A stretch of DNA of 64,000 nt from Candidatus Nanohalarchaeota archaeon (GCA_017610385.1 JAFCCC010000002.1:112424-176423), one strand, 5' to 3'; shown: positions 9,018 through 16,906, counted from the first letter of the stretch. Translations and numbers: made by a program. Notes: generated from the letters alone by a model not told the origin.

Positions 9018-9434
9018 ATGACAGATGAAAAGTATATGAAAATAGCTATCGAAGAAGCAAAGAAAGGCGATTTTTCATTTGGAGTGGTGATTGTTAAAGA
9101 TAATGAAATTCTTGCCAAAACTCACAATACTGCATCATTAGATCCAACCGCCCATGCTGAAATAAATGCAATAAGAGAAGCATGTAAAAAATTAGGAAAT
9201 ATAGATTTGAGCGGTTGCACTTTGTATTCTACTTGTGAGCCTTGCCCGATGTGTTTTACAGCTTGCTGGTGGGCAAGAATTTCTAAAATAGTTTATGGGG
9301 CAGAAGGAGAGGATGTCCCAGAAGATGAATGGAAAATCGACGTTAAGTGTAGCTATTTGAATGAAAAATCTGGAAATAAAATAGAAATTAAGGGCGGATT
9401 TCTAAGAGATGAATGCCTTAAATTGTTTAACTAA
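9018..9434 (+). CDS. Nucleoside/tRNA-type zinc deaminase
   Basis: A 138-residue member of the cytidine/deoxycytidylate deaminase superfamily. The zinc site is clear: HAE (in PTAHAEINAI, about residue 54) supplies His and the catalytic Glu, and PCPMC (about 85-89) gives the two Cys ligands. The overall layout and the C-terminal ending are closer to guanine deaminase and TadA-like nucleoside deaminases than to free cytidine deaminase, but the substrate cannot be settled by eye. It follows the palindromic region by a dozen bases and has no obvious operon partners. Confidence 0.88.
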   Translation: MTDEKYMKIAIEEAKKGDFSFGVVIVKDNEILAKTHNTASLDPTAHAEINAIREACKKLGNIDLSGCTLYSTCEPCPMCFTACWWARISKIVYGAEGEDVPEDEWKIDVKCSYLNEKSGNKIEIKGGFLRDECLKLFN

Positions 9435-9586
9435 TTTTCGGAAACTCAAATTGGATATAACAATTTATATACGTAATTTTATATCTAATTTAAGTGTATA
9501 AAACTATATGGGCGAACTTGAAACGTTGAATTTGGAATTCTTTTATCTATCTGATCTTTAGAATGCTGGGAGACGAGATTCAAACG

Positions 9587-9723
9587 CAACTGCGGTCAGT
9601 TGCATCAACACGTAAAACTCTTACGAGTTTTCCTAACTTGTGAACAAAATTCACAAGCACAGCGGATTACTGCGTAACTTACTTCACTTTTCGCTTAAGC
9701 CTTTTGTTAAAAAGGCTTATTTT
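9587..9723. repeat. Hairpin repeat cluster flanking tRNA-Leu
   Basis: Positions 9587-9662 are a reverse-orientation copy of the element at 17455-17529. Three stems are visible: CAACTG/CAGTTG, AAAACTC/GAGTTTT and CTTGTGAA/TTCACAAG. At 9689-9717 a further hairpin AAGCC.TTTT/AAAAGGCTT appears, preceded by TTTTCGCTT, the same module as in the arrays at 28.7, 30.4 and 63.8 kb but inverted. It lies directly downstream of the minus-strand tRNA-Leu. No protein is encoded here. Confidence 0.75.
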
Positions 9724-9805
9724 GCGAGGGACGAGATTTGAACTCGCGGACTCCTACGAGACTAGGCCCTCAACCTAGCGCCTTTGACCACTTGGCTACC
9801 CCCGC
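9724..9805 (-). tRNA. tRNA-Leu (anticodon GAG)
   Basis: Read on the minus strand, the acceptor GCGGGGG pairs with CCCTCGC. The anticodon stem CTAGG/CCTAG encloses the loop TTGAGGG, giving anticodon GAG. A long variable arm and a T arm with loop TTCAAAT follow, as expected of a class II tRNA. There is no intron. Hairpin repeats lie on both sides. CCA is not encoded. Confidence 0.93.
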
Positions 9806-9865
9806 AACTGAAACGCCAGCTGGTACCAACAGCGAATTATTAATATAACTCATTTTCATTTTCAG

Positions 9866-9907
9866 TTTAATTTTCGCTTAAACCTTTTACTGAAAAGGTT
9901 TAGAATA
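9866..9907. repeat. Hairpin repeat with changed but paired stem
   Basis: The sequence TTTTCGCTTAAACCTTTT, a four-base loop and AAAAGGTTT form a hairpin. It is the inverted form of the AAGCC/GGCTT module, with the G-C pair of the stem replaced by A-T on both sides. It lies on the other side of tRNA-Leu from the first cluster. Confidence 0.7.
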
Positions 9908-9988
9908 AGAAGGAATATTAATCTTTCTTTATTGCTTTTTTCGTGTTTTATACAAATTTATAATAACTCTATTAGCCAATTTTTGAGT

Positions 9989-11350
9989 ATGCCGTTTGAA
10001 GAAACTAAAAAGTTGGAAGGTCATGAAGAACAGGTTTTCATAAAAAGAATTTTAGTTTCATTATCTCTTGCAGTTGTTTCTTGGGTTTTAACTCCGGGTC
10101 TGATTTATGAACAAAGAATTGTTCTTTGTATAACTGTCTTAAGCGTATTATTGTGGGCGACTGCGGCTATTCCGTTATATATCACATCTTTGCTTTTGCC
10201 GATCTGGTTAACGTTATTTGGACTTTATTTGCCAATTAAAATTTTGCCTTTGTTTTTTGATCCAGTAATTGTTCTTTTATTGGGTGGATTATTAATTGCA
10301 AGAGCGATGCATAATCTAAAATTAGATGAGAAAATTGCTATAACATTGGTTTCTTTGGCTACGAATACAAAAAATATTGTGATATTTTTGATGATTACAA
10401 CAGCTTTTCTTTCAATGTGGATGTCCAATACAGCTACAACCGCATTAATGCTTCCTATAGGAATAGTTCTTTTGAAGAAATTAAAATTGGAAACCAAAAT
10501 TTATGCGAAAGTTGTGGTGTTGGGTATTGCGTTTGCAGCGAATATTGGAGGAATTGCTACCTTAGTTGGCTCTCCGCCGAACGCATTAACTGCTGGCTTT
10601 TTAAAAGAATTAACTGGGAATGTAATTACTTTTGGAGGGTGGATGATGTATGCCTTGCCTCTAACTATATTATTATTACCTATTTGTTGGAATTTATTGT
10701 GGTATTGGTTTAAACCAGAATTTAAAGAAGTACAAATTAAAAAAGAAAAATTTAAAATAGGAGGGAAAGAAAGAATTTTTAGTTTAATTTTCTTCTTGAC
10801 AATTGTGGCTTGGTTAACTACTCCACTTCATGGAGTTTCTAGTTCAATTATTGCTTTAGGATCTGCTATTATACTTTTACTTCTTAGATTCATTAAAAAA
10901 GAAGATTTAAGTAAGATTAGCTGGTCCACCTTGTTTTTGGTGGGTGGAGGGCTAATTCTTGGCCACGCCATTGTTGAATCCGGATTATCAAAAAGTTTTA
11001 TTCAGTTATTAGGTAATAGTTTACTTACTCAACCATTATGGATTATAGCTTATGGCTTAATTGCAGTTGCAATGTTCTGGGGGGTTTTTATTTCTAATAC
11101 TGCTGCGGCTGCGTTAATTGTTCCTTTAATTATCCCACTATCTGCACTTTTGGGAGTTAATCCTATAATTTACGCTGTATCAGTAGGGATCGCTGTCTCA
11201 TTAACTTTTATTTTTCCAATAGATACGCCTCCATTGGCCCTGGCTTATGCTACGGGGTATATAAAAATTAAAGATATGCTGAAAGTTGGATTAGTTATGA
11301 CTTTGATTTCTTTAATTTTGGTTGGGTTGTTTGCTTTATTTATTTGGTGA
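9989..11350 (+). CDS. DASS-family (SLC13-like) anion symporter
   Basis: A polytopic inner-membrane transporter of the divalent anion:sodium symporter family, which imports dicarboxylates, sulfate or similar anions with Na+. From the ATG chosen here it has 453 residues with about 11-12 hydrophobic segments. Both signature Ser-Asn-Thr motifs are present, in MWMSNTATTALMLP (first half) and VFISNTAAAALIVP (second half), as in the inverted-repeat VcINDY structure. An upstream TTG at 9932 is open, but the 19 extra residues are not typical of the family, so the ATG is preferred. Substrate unknown. The next gene is a regulator in the same direction. Confidence 0.9.
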   Translation: MPFEETKKLEGHEEQVFIKRILVSLSLAVVSWVLTPGLIYEQRIVLCITVLSVLLWATAAIPLYITSLLLPIWLTLFGLYLPIKILPLFFDPVIVLLLGGLLIARAMHNLKLDEKIAITLVSLATNTKNIVIFLMITTAFLSMWMSNTATTALMLPIGIVLLKKLKLETKIYAKVVVLGIAFAANIGGIATLVGSPPNALTAGFLKELTGNVITFGGWMMYALPLTILLLPICWNLLWYWFKPEFKEVQIKKEKFKIGGKERIFSLIFFLTIVAWLTTPLHGVSSSIIALGSAIILLLLRFIKKEDLSKISWSTLFLVGGGLILGHAIVESGLSKSFIQLLGNSLLTQPLWIIAYGLIAVAMFWGVFISNTAAAALIVPLIIPLSALLGVNPIIYAVSVGIAVSLTFIFPIDTPPLALAYATGYIKIKDMLKVGLVMTLISLILVGLFALFIW

Positions 11351-11351
11351 G

Positions 11352-11366
11352 GTCCGAGTACTCGGA
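11352..11366. promoter_or_regulatory. Palindrome TCCGAGTACTCGGA
   Basis: A perfect 14-base palindrome immediately after the transporter stop and about 60 bases before the Crp-type regulator. Similar TCCGA/TCGGA pairs occur at 17217 and 28651. It could be an operator or part of a terminator. Confidence 0.5.
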
Positions 11367-11427
11367 TATCTTGATTTTATTGGCTTTTAGAAATATTTAT
11401 AAGAATACTACCACTTATAAATAATAA

Positions 11428-12153
11428 ATGCCAGAAAATACGGTAGATGATGTATGGAATGCCTTTAAGGTTGATGACGTATGGAATGCCTTTAAGGTTG
11501 ATCTTTCTAGAAGAGATTGTCCAGTAGGTTTAACTCCGAAGAAATTCGAAGGTGGAGAATTAATCTATGGTCCAGAAGATGCAGATCAAATTCTATATCT
11601 TATTTCAGGGTATGCAAAAGGAATAAAATATGGTGGGAGGGTTCTTATCGTGGATATTTTTGGTCCTGCCACAATTATCGGCGAATTAAGAATACCAGAA
11701 GCTCATGAAGAAATAGAATATCAGACATTAATCAGAGGAACATATGAATCTGCATCTTTAACAGATTTTAAAATATTTTTAGCAAATAATCCAGAATATG
11801 TTTTTCCATTATTGGTAAACAATTTAAGAAATTCTAATAACTTTATTAATAAAATATCTCATTTCGACATGGAGCAAACTTCAAAAAGGATTTCTTACAT
11901 TTTAGGTGAATTAATGGATTGTTTTGGAGAACAAACAGATAGAGGTACAATACTTCCGTTTCCAGTAACACATGAAGAAATAGGTCAATTAATAGGGCGT
12001 GCTAGAGAAAATGTTACTCTAGAATTAAATAGATTAACCGAATATGGAATTGTAGACATAAAGAGGAGAGATATTGCAGTTATAGACCTTGAAAAATTGA
12101 AAAGTTGGCCAAATTTGTCTAAATCAAAATTTAAAGAAACCTATCAATCCTAA
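11428..12153 (+). CDS. Crp/Fnr-family transcriptional regulator
   Basis: A 241-residue protein with a cyclic-nucleotide-binding-like beta domain (about residues 40-125) and a C-terminal winged helix (about 170-230). The recognition segment THEEIGQLIGRARENVTLELNRL closely follows the Crp/Fnr helix-turn-helix pattern. No Fnr-type N-terminal cysteine cluster is visible, so the ligand may be a nucleotide, haem or nothing. A nine-residue unit VDDVWNAFK is repeated in tandem at residues 6-23; its two DNA copies differ only at synonymous positions. Crp proteins are rare in archaea and suggest transfer. It precedes the hydrogen-metabolism block. Confidence 0.9.
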   Translation: MPENTVDDVWNAFKVDDVWNAFKVDLSRRDCPVGLTPKKFEGGELIYGPEDADQILYLISGYAKGIKYGGRVLIVDIFGPATIIGELRIPEAHEEIEYQTLIRGTYESASLTDFKIFLANNPEYVFPLLVNNLRNSNNFINKISHFDMEQTSKRISYILGELMDCFGEQTDRGTILPFPVTHEEIGQLIGRARENVTLELNRLTEYGIVDIKRRDIAVIDLEKLKSWPNLSKSKFKETYQS

Positions 12154-12294
12154 AATTAATGTAAGTAACCCTATTGCCAACAATAGATGACCAAGCCAAT
12201 CATCTTTAACGTGTTTGTTTGTTAGAAGTGTATGTGCGTATTTTACTATTCCTAAAAAAATAGGTATTGCAGTCAACAGAATTCTTGCATCCAT
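12124..12294 (-). CDS. Small two-helix membrane protein
   Basis: A 56-residue open frame from an ATG at 12294, overlapping the 3' end of the regulator gene on the other strand by 30 bases. It starts MDARILLTAIPIFLGIVKYA and ends in a second hydrophobic stretch with a short FFKF tail; the two putative membrane helices are joined by a polar loop around TNKHVKDDW. The amphipathic, uninterrupted composition looks coding. It lies downstream of ferredoxin on the same strand and may belong to that unit. Function unknown. Confidence 0.55.
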   Translation of the reverse strand: MDARILLTAIPIFLGIVKYAHTLLTNKHVKDDWLGHLLLAIGLLTLILGLIGFFKF

Positions 12295-12380
12295 GGTAAA
12301 AAGTTAACTTCTGTTGTTTAAATAATTTAATAAAATAAAAAAAGGAAAAGAGATGATTTGATTATTTTGTTCCTCTAATC

Positions 12381-12578
12381 TTAATCTTTTGTTTCTATGA
12401 TCTTAATTGCACCAACAGGACATGCTGCTTCAGCATCTTTGTTGCATCCAACAACATCTAGATTTATCTCTATTGGATTTGACTTTCCTTCTGAGGTCAT
12501 TTCCCAATTATTTGGACAAATTGCAGCACAAGAACCACAACCAATACATGCTACTTTGTCGTGTTTTATTACAAACAT
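12381..12578 (-). CDS. Single-cluster [4Fe-4S] ferredoxin
   Basis: A 65-residue electron carrier of the Pyrococcus type. Ligands are CIGCGSC (Cys11, Cys14, Cys17) and the Cys of ACPVGAI near residue 54. Two further cysteines (21 and 45) are placed as in the ferredoxins that carry a disulfide. A GGTGA ribosome binding site stands 5 bases before the ATG. The gene is in a minus-strand unit that diverges from the hydrogenase genes, so it is the natural candidate for the electron partner of both the hydrogenase and IorAB. That partnership is inferred from position, not shown. Confidence 0.93.
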   Translation of the reverse strand: MFVIKHDKVACIGCGSCAAICPNNWEMTSEGKSNPIEINLDVVGCNKDAEAACPVGAIKIIETKD

Positions 12579-12613
12579 AATTTCACCTTCTTCTAGTATG
12601 GAGTTGCGCGCTA

Positions 12614-12886
12614 TTAATAGTTTGTGGGTCTGGGCAAATAATCAGAGTCTAATTTCATCATAAGTTCGTCGTATATTCCTTGTACGGGATTTCTGAACTT
12701 GGAACCGTGTTGCTCAAGAAATTGCGTGGCCAATACTCCACAAAGATATGGTTGCGCAAAACCAATAACACCTAAGGCTGCAGCAGAAAACAACATTGAT
12801 TCAGAAGAAAGTACATGGGTTGTTATCTCAAACGAAGTATCTGAAACTGCACCCAGTACATTCTTAATAATATCTAAAACAACCAT
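12614..12886 (-). CDS. Unrecognised 90-residue protein upstream of ferredoxin
   Basis: Not recognised. The ATG at 12886 is preferred over an upstream TTG because GTGATTCA stands just before it, the same ribosome binding site arrangement as at 16901 and 62799. The N-terminal half is moderately hydrophobic, with one possible membrane-associated stretch around SAAALGVIGFAQPYLCGVLA (about residues 33-52); the C-terminal part is polar. It is the first gene of the minus-strand unit with ferredoxin, facing the hydrogenase across a regulatory region, so a link to hydrogen metabolism is plausible. Confidence 0.65.
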   Translation of the reverse strand: MVVLDIIKNVLGAVSDTSFEITTHVLSSESMLFSAAALGVIGFAQPYLCGVLATQFLEQHGSKFRNPVQGIYDELMMKLDSDYLPRPTNY

Positions 12887-12934
12887 TTGAATCACTAAAT
12901 TCCCCAGAACCAACCCATTAGAATATAGTATTAG

Positions 12935-12988
12935 ATAGAATATAAAGATTCTATAAAGAAATCCTAAGGTATAAAAATTCTATAGAAT
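12935..12988. promoter_or_regulatory. Paired palindromes between ferredoxin and hydrogenase units
   Basis: The inverted repeat ATAGAAT-6 bases-ATTCTAT lies at 12935-12954, and the perfect palindrome ATTCTATAGAAT at 12977-12988; a further half-site overlaps the first. They sit in the 164-base gap between divergent genes, where an operator controlling both directions would be expected. The nearby Crp-type regulator is one candidate for binding. Confidence 0.55.
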
Positions 12989-13050
12989 AGTGCTGAAGCA
13001 ACAGATTGACAGTAATAAAAGTAATATACTCAGAGATTTAATTTAGCTTT

Positions 13051-13788
13051 ATGCAAAAAAAACCGTCATTAGGCTTTTTCTCATTCACCGGTTGCTCTGG
13101 ATGTGAATTTACTGTTTTGTTTATTGATGGCATATTAGATATTCTAGATAAATTTAATATAGAATATTTTCATTTGCTGAAAGAGAAAAATAGAGAAGCG
13201 CAATATGATTTGGCATTTGTTGAGGGTGCAATAACAACTAAAAGAGAGATTGAAAAACTAAAACGAATTAGAAAACAAAGCAAATTTTTAGTTGCAATGG
13301 GTGCCTGCGCTACTCACGGAGGAATTCCGATTCAACGAAATTTTATTGAAAAAAAAGAATTACAAAAATATGTTTACAATCAAAAAATGTTGAAAGATTC
13401 TATTGATGTTGCGCCGATAGACAAATTCATCAAAGTGGATCATTATTTATATGGATGTCCAATCATTAAATCAGAATTTATTGAGTTTATTGAGGCATAT
13501 TTGAAAGGTAAGAAAAAAGAACAGTTTAAAGGGCCAGTTTGCATGGAATGTCCTAGAAGAGGTAAAGACTGTTTCTTGAACCAAGGGATAGAATGTCTTG
13601 GATCTATCACGCAAGGAGGTTGTAAGGCGCTTTGTACATCTCAAAATGTTCCTTGTACTATGTGTAGAGGACCTTTAGAATCTGCAAATTTCCCTGTTGA
13701 AATTAAGCTTTTAGAATCTTTTGGGCTGAGTAAAAAAGAAATATTAAATAAATTAAGATATTTTACAGATAAGGTGAAAAGCAAATGA
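13051..13788 (+). CDS. NiFe hydrogenase small subunit (group 3-like)
   Basis: The electron-transfer subunit of a cytoplasmic hydrogenase. There is no twin-arginine signal, so it stays inside the cell. The proximal cluster ligands are CSGC (Cys15, Cys18), the Cys of GACATHGG (Cys86) and YGCP (Cys136). A cysteine-rich C-terminal part (about residues 170-220) with CMECPRRGKDC, GGCKALC and CTMCRGP is typical of the HydD/MvhG/HoxY kind and could hold two more [4Fe-4S] clusters. The 245-residue length is normal. The stop overlaps the large subunit start by four bases. Confidence 0.92.
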   Translation: MQKKPSLGFFSFTGCSGCEFTVLFIDGILDILDKFNIEYFHLLKEKNREAQYDLAFVEGAITTKREIEKLKRIRKQSKFLVAMGACATHGGIPIQRNFIEKKELQKYVYNQKMLKDSIDVAPIDKFIKVDHYLYGCPIIKSEFIEFIEAYLKGKKKEQFKGPVCMECPRRGKDCFLNQGIECLGSITQGGCKALCTSQNVPCTMCRGPLESANFPVEIKLLESFGLSKKEILNKLRYFTDKVKSK

Positions 13789-15059
13789 AAAACATTAAAT
13801 TAGATCACGTAACGAAAATAGAAGGACACGCGAAATTACATGTTATCATTGATAAAGGAAAAGTAAAAAAAGCGGATTTACAAGTATTTGAAGGTTCTCG
13901 TTTTTTTGAGGGCATTTTAAAAGGAAAGAGATATGATGATTTAAGTCCTATTTCTTCTAGAATTTGCGGGGTTTGTTCTGTTGTTCATGCAATAACTGCA
14001 TTAGAGTCTGTTGAAAAAGCAATGGGGGTTAAAGTATCTAAACAGACTAGAAAATTAAGACAAGTAATGAATATTGCAGGGACACTTCAAAGTCATACGC
14101 TTCATTTATATTTCATGGTTTTGCCAGATTATTTTGGTTTTTCAAATGCGTTAAAACTAGCTGCAGAGAATAAAGAGTTAATTGTAAGAGCACTAGATTT
14201 GAAGCGGTTTGGAAATAGAATTGTAAGAGCAATAGGGGCTAGAGATGTTCATCCGTTCACGTTCGTGGTTGGAGGGATTTCTAGATCTCCAGAGCAAGAA
14301 GAATTGGATTCTATTTTACAGGAATGCAAAAAATTAATTCCTGCAGGTAAAAAAACAATGGAACTTTTTGCTAAAATTAAAGTTCCAGATTTTGAATTAA
14401 AAAGAAATTATTATGCACTAACAGGCGGCAATTATTTTTGTGGCGGAGATAAAATAACTTGTTATTCTAATGAAGAGATTTCAACTCAGAAATATGAAAA
14501 TCATGTTTCAGAATATTTTCAAGAAGGAAGTACCTCGGAATTTGTAATGGATAAAAAAGGAAACAGTTACATGGTCGGAGCGATGGCTAGAATACTAATT
14601 AAAGGAAATCTGCTTTCTGAAGAATCAAGAAAATATCAGAAGATTATTGAAAAAAATAAATTTAATCCTTTTTATAATAATTTAGCTCAGGCTATTGAAA
14701 TTTTTGAATGTTTGAAACAGATTGAGAAAATTTTGACAAATTTTAAAGTTAAAAAGGAGTTACCTATTAAATTTAAAGAGAAAGCGGGGAATGGTATTGG
14801 CGCATTCGAAGCGCCCAGAGGTATTTTATTCCATAGATACACCATTGATAAAAACGGATTTTGCACTAGTGCAAATATAACTACTCCAACTTCCCAAAGC
14901 TTACAAAATTTACAAGAAAATATCAGAAATTTCTTACCTAAAATTGTAAATCAAAGTGAAGAAAAAATAAAATTGATGGTAGAAGAACTAATAAGAGCGT
15001 ATGATCCATGCATATCTTGTTCTACACATTTTTTAGAATTAAAATTAGAAAGAAAGTGA
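13785..15059 (+). CDS. NiFe hydrogenase large (catalytic) subunit
   Basis: This subunit carries the NiFe active site that interconverts H2 and protons plus electrons. Both metal-binding motifs are present: RICGVCSVVH (Cys61, Cys64, His68) and DPCISCSTH at the C terminus (Cys409, Cys412, His415). Nine residues (FLELKLERK) follow the last His and would be cut off by the maturation protease, encoded convergently just downstream. At 424 residues it matches group 3b/3d alpha subunits. No diaphorase (NAD- or F420-linked) gene is adjacent, unlike Thermococcus sulfhydrogenase. The redox partner is therefore an open question. Confidence 0.94.
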   Translation: MKNIKLDHVTKIEGHAKLHVIIDKGKVKKADLQVFEGSRFFEGILKGKRYDDLSPISSRICGVCSVVHAITALESVEKAMGVKVSKQTRKLRQVMNIAGTLQSHTLHLYFMVLPDYFGFSNALKLAAENKELIVRALDLKRFGNRIVRAIGARDVHPFTFVVGGISRSPEQEELDSILQECKKLIPAGKKTMELFAKIKVPDFELKRNYYALTGGNYFCGGDKITCYSNEEISTQKYENHVSEYFQEGSTSEFVMDKKGNSYMVGAMARILIKGNLLSEESRKYQKIIEKNKFNPFYNNLAQAIEIFECLKQIEKILTNFKVKKELPIKFKEKAGNGIGAFEAPRGILFHRYTIDKNGFCTSANITTPTSQSLQNLQENIRNFLPKIVNQSEEKIKLMVEELIRAYDPCISCSTHFLELKLERK

Positions 15060-15064
15060 GAGCG

Positions 15065-15445
15065 TCATTCTACCGAACAGTCTTGTAATAGTTCTAGTAC
15101 GTCTGATTTAATCTTAGAAATATTGCCTTTTTGAGGAACCCCAATAATTCTTATTTTGTCAATGTTGCCCATATCTTTTAACAGGTTTAGGAAAAAGGCC
15201 ACATCTAAGTCATGCGTCGTAATAGAACTTACTTGCTCAAATTCTTCTAGACTGTTAAATAATTTTACTTTATGTAAATTTTTGACAACATCTACAATAA
15301 CAAACTCTTCTCGAAATTCGATTTGTTCGAGTGTGTTAACTTGATTAAATTCAAAGGAACCTTTCAGAGATTTCATTACTCTTAAAGCTAAATTATCTTC
15401 TTTGAGAAATCCATTTCCTAAAACATATATTTTCATTATATTCAC
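15065..15445 (-). CDS. Hydrogenase maturation endopeptidase (HycI/HyaD-like)
   Basis: A small peptidase of the A31 fold that removes the C-terminal tail of the large subunit after nickel insertion. The N-terminal VLGNGFLKEDN fits the GxGNxLxxDD pattern with the first metal-binding acidic residue. ITTHDLDVAFFLNLLK supplies the His-Asp region, and IRIIGVP is the typical late strand. The start may be the Met at residue 4. It lies next to its substrate gene, tail to tail, and at the end of the minus-strand unit that begins with hypC. The archaeal version is divergent, so the call rests on motif plus context. Confidence 0.85.
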   Translation of the reverse strand: MNIMKIYVLGNGFLKEDNLALRVMKSLKGSFEFNQVNTLEQIEFREEFVIVDVVKNLHKVKLFNSLEEFEQVSSITTHDLDVAFFLNLLKDMGNIDKIRIIGVPQKGNISKIKSDVLELLQDCSVE

Positions 15446-15465
15446 TTAGTCACTTTTCACCGTAC

Positions 15466-16368
15466 TCACTCAGTTACAAATGTGCTTTTTATTCTTCCAA
15501 TTTTATAAGCACCAATTAAGATTAAAAAGGATCCCAAAAGAGGTACTATTCCAAGAGGTTCTTTGAAAATCAAAATTCCCAGAATTAAAGAAATTACTGG
15601 CGCAAGCAATAAAAAACTGGTTGCTTTTGAAATATCAATTAATTTTATGCTCCAATACCAGCAGAAAACATATGCAAATAAGAGTGCTGTGGATATTATT
15701 ATTTTGATTATTTGGGCTGAGTTTAATTGCAATAATAAATTAAATTTCCCAAAAATACCTATGACTCCGAAAAGCACTATTGCCCCGATAAACATTCTTG
15801 AAAAAGAAATTATCCAATTGCTCTCCCCTTTGTTCATTGCTTTTTTAGATATTGTAATTTCAATTGCCCACAAAAATGTGGCGCCCAATATCAGCAAATC
15901 ACCTAATTGTGGATTTGAAAAAAATTCTGTTGGATTAATTTTTGTAAACACAATAAAAATAATTCCGATAAACATTGCAAGTAAATATGGCAAATATTTT
16001 TTCACTTTTTCTTTTAAGAAGAAATAAGCTAGTCCAAATGTAAAAAAGGGTAAAGTTTTATGCAAAAATGCCGCTCGCCCACCAGTTGTTAATTTTAGAC
16101 CGCTGAAGAATAATAGAAAGGCTAAACCACCACCAATTATTCCTATAGCCAATAAATACTTCCATGAAACGCTGTTAAATCCTTTAAAACTAAATTTGTT
16201 ACTGTAAAAACATATAATAAAAAAAACAAGACCGATAAACAGCGCTCGAATTGCTGTGAATAAAAATGGATCTATTGTTGCTACAAAGAACTTATTTGCA
16301 ATAATCGAAACACCGCTTATTATTGCAGTTAAAATTGCAAGCAGACTTCCAAGAGTTTCGTTATTCAT
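15466..16368 (-). CDS. EamA-type (DMT superfamily) transporter
   Basis: A 300-residue membrane protein with ten hydrophobic helices in two repeated halves, the layout of drug/metabolite transporters. The first EamA half runs to about residue 140 and the second starts near LGDLLILGATFLWA, which repeats the N-terminal LGSLLAILTAIISG pattern. Its start overlaps the stop of the preceding unrecognised gene by four bases, and hypC overlaps that one, so it is part of the hydrogenase maturation operon. The substrate is unknown. Whether it moves something needed for maturation or is a passenger is not decided by the sequence. Confidence 0.88.
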   Translation of the reverse strand: MNNETLGSLLAILTAIISGVSIIANKFFVATIDPFLFTAIRALFIGLVFFIICFYSNKFSFKGFNSVSWKYLLAIGIIGGGLAFLLFFSGLKLTTGGRAAFLHKTLPFFTFGLAYFFLKEKVKKYLPYLLAMFIGIIFIVFTKINPTEFFSNPQLGDLLILGATFLWAIEITISKKAMNKGESNWIISFSRMFIGAIVLFGVIGIFGKFNLLLQLNSAQIIKIIISTALLFAYVFCWYWSIKLIDISKATSFLLLAPVISLILGILIFKEPLGIVPLLGSFLILIGAYKIGRIKSTFVTE

Positions 16369-16901
16369 AACGGTATATTATCATAGGTCATTAAAATATG
16401 TTTTAATTTGGAATAATTTTTCTCAGAAATTTTTTCTATTGCATTATCATAGTGAATCGTAATCAAATCATTGACTTTAAATTCATCTAAAAATTCTGAT
16501 TTCACCTTCCTTTCACCAAAAAGTGTTTTAACAGTTAATTCAGTAGAGTTGGTGGCTATAATTTTTGCAGGCAAAACTAAACAGCGTTTTACATTAAGAT
16601 CTCCAAAATCTGCGTTTCTATCTAAAACCACTGCTGCGTGCATATCCCAAAAATAGGTGTGTAGGATTTCTTTGTCGATTTTTTCTTTTCCTTGTTTTTT
16701 TGCTAGAACAAGAAGATTTCCTGTTGCAAATGGCCAGATTTCCTGTAAATCTTTTTCAATTTTCTCTTTTTTAGTTACTTTGTCTTCTAATTCATCGAGA
16801 AAGTTTTGGGTTATGTTCCCTCGCTGAACCAAAACACACCCACAAGGAACCGCATATCTAAGAAATAATTGCTCGGTTTCAGAATCTGTAAATTTAATCA
16901 T
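16365..16901 (-). CDS. Unrecognised protein encoded with hypC
   Basis: A 178-residue soluble protein between hypC and the EamA transporter, overlapping both neighbours by a few bases. The N terminus contains LFLRYAVPCGCVLVQRGNI with a CGC pair. This recalls, loosely and from memory, the DUF6390 proteins often found near NiFe hydrogenase genes, but the family cannot be asserted. The middle has WDMHAAVVLD, and the end looks like a small beta domain (LTVKTLFGERKV). The ATG is preceded by GTGATTCA. Tight coupling to hypC suggests an accessory role in hydrogenase assembly; this is inference. Confidence 0.75.
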   Translation of the reverse strand: MIKFTDSETEQLFLRYAVPCGCVLVQRGNITQNFLDELEDKVTKKEKIEKDLQEIWPFATGNLLVLAKKQGKEKIDKEILHTYFWDMHAAVVLDRNADFGDLNVKRCLVLPAKIIATNSTELTVKTLFGERKVKSEFLDEFKVNDLITIHYDNAIEKISEKNYSKLKHILMTYDNIPL

Positions 16902-16906
16902 CTGAA

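Noticed and set aside
9560-9600. A tRNA remnant, suggested by GCTGGGAGACGAGATTCAAACGC
   Set aside because: No matching 5' acceptor half or anticodon arm is found within reach.
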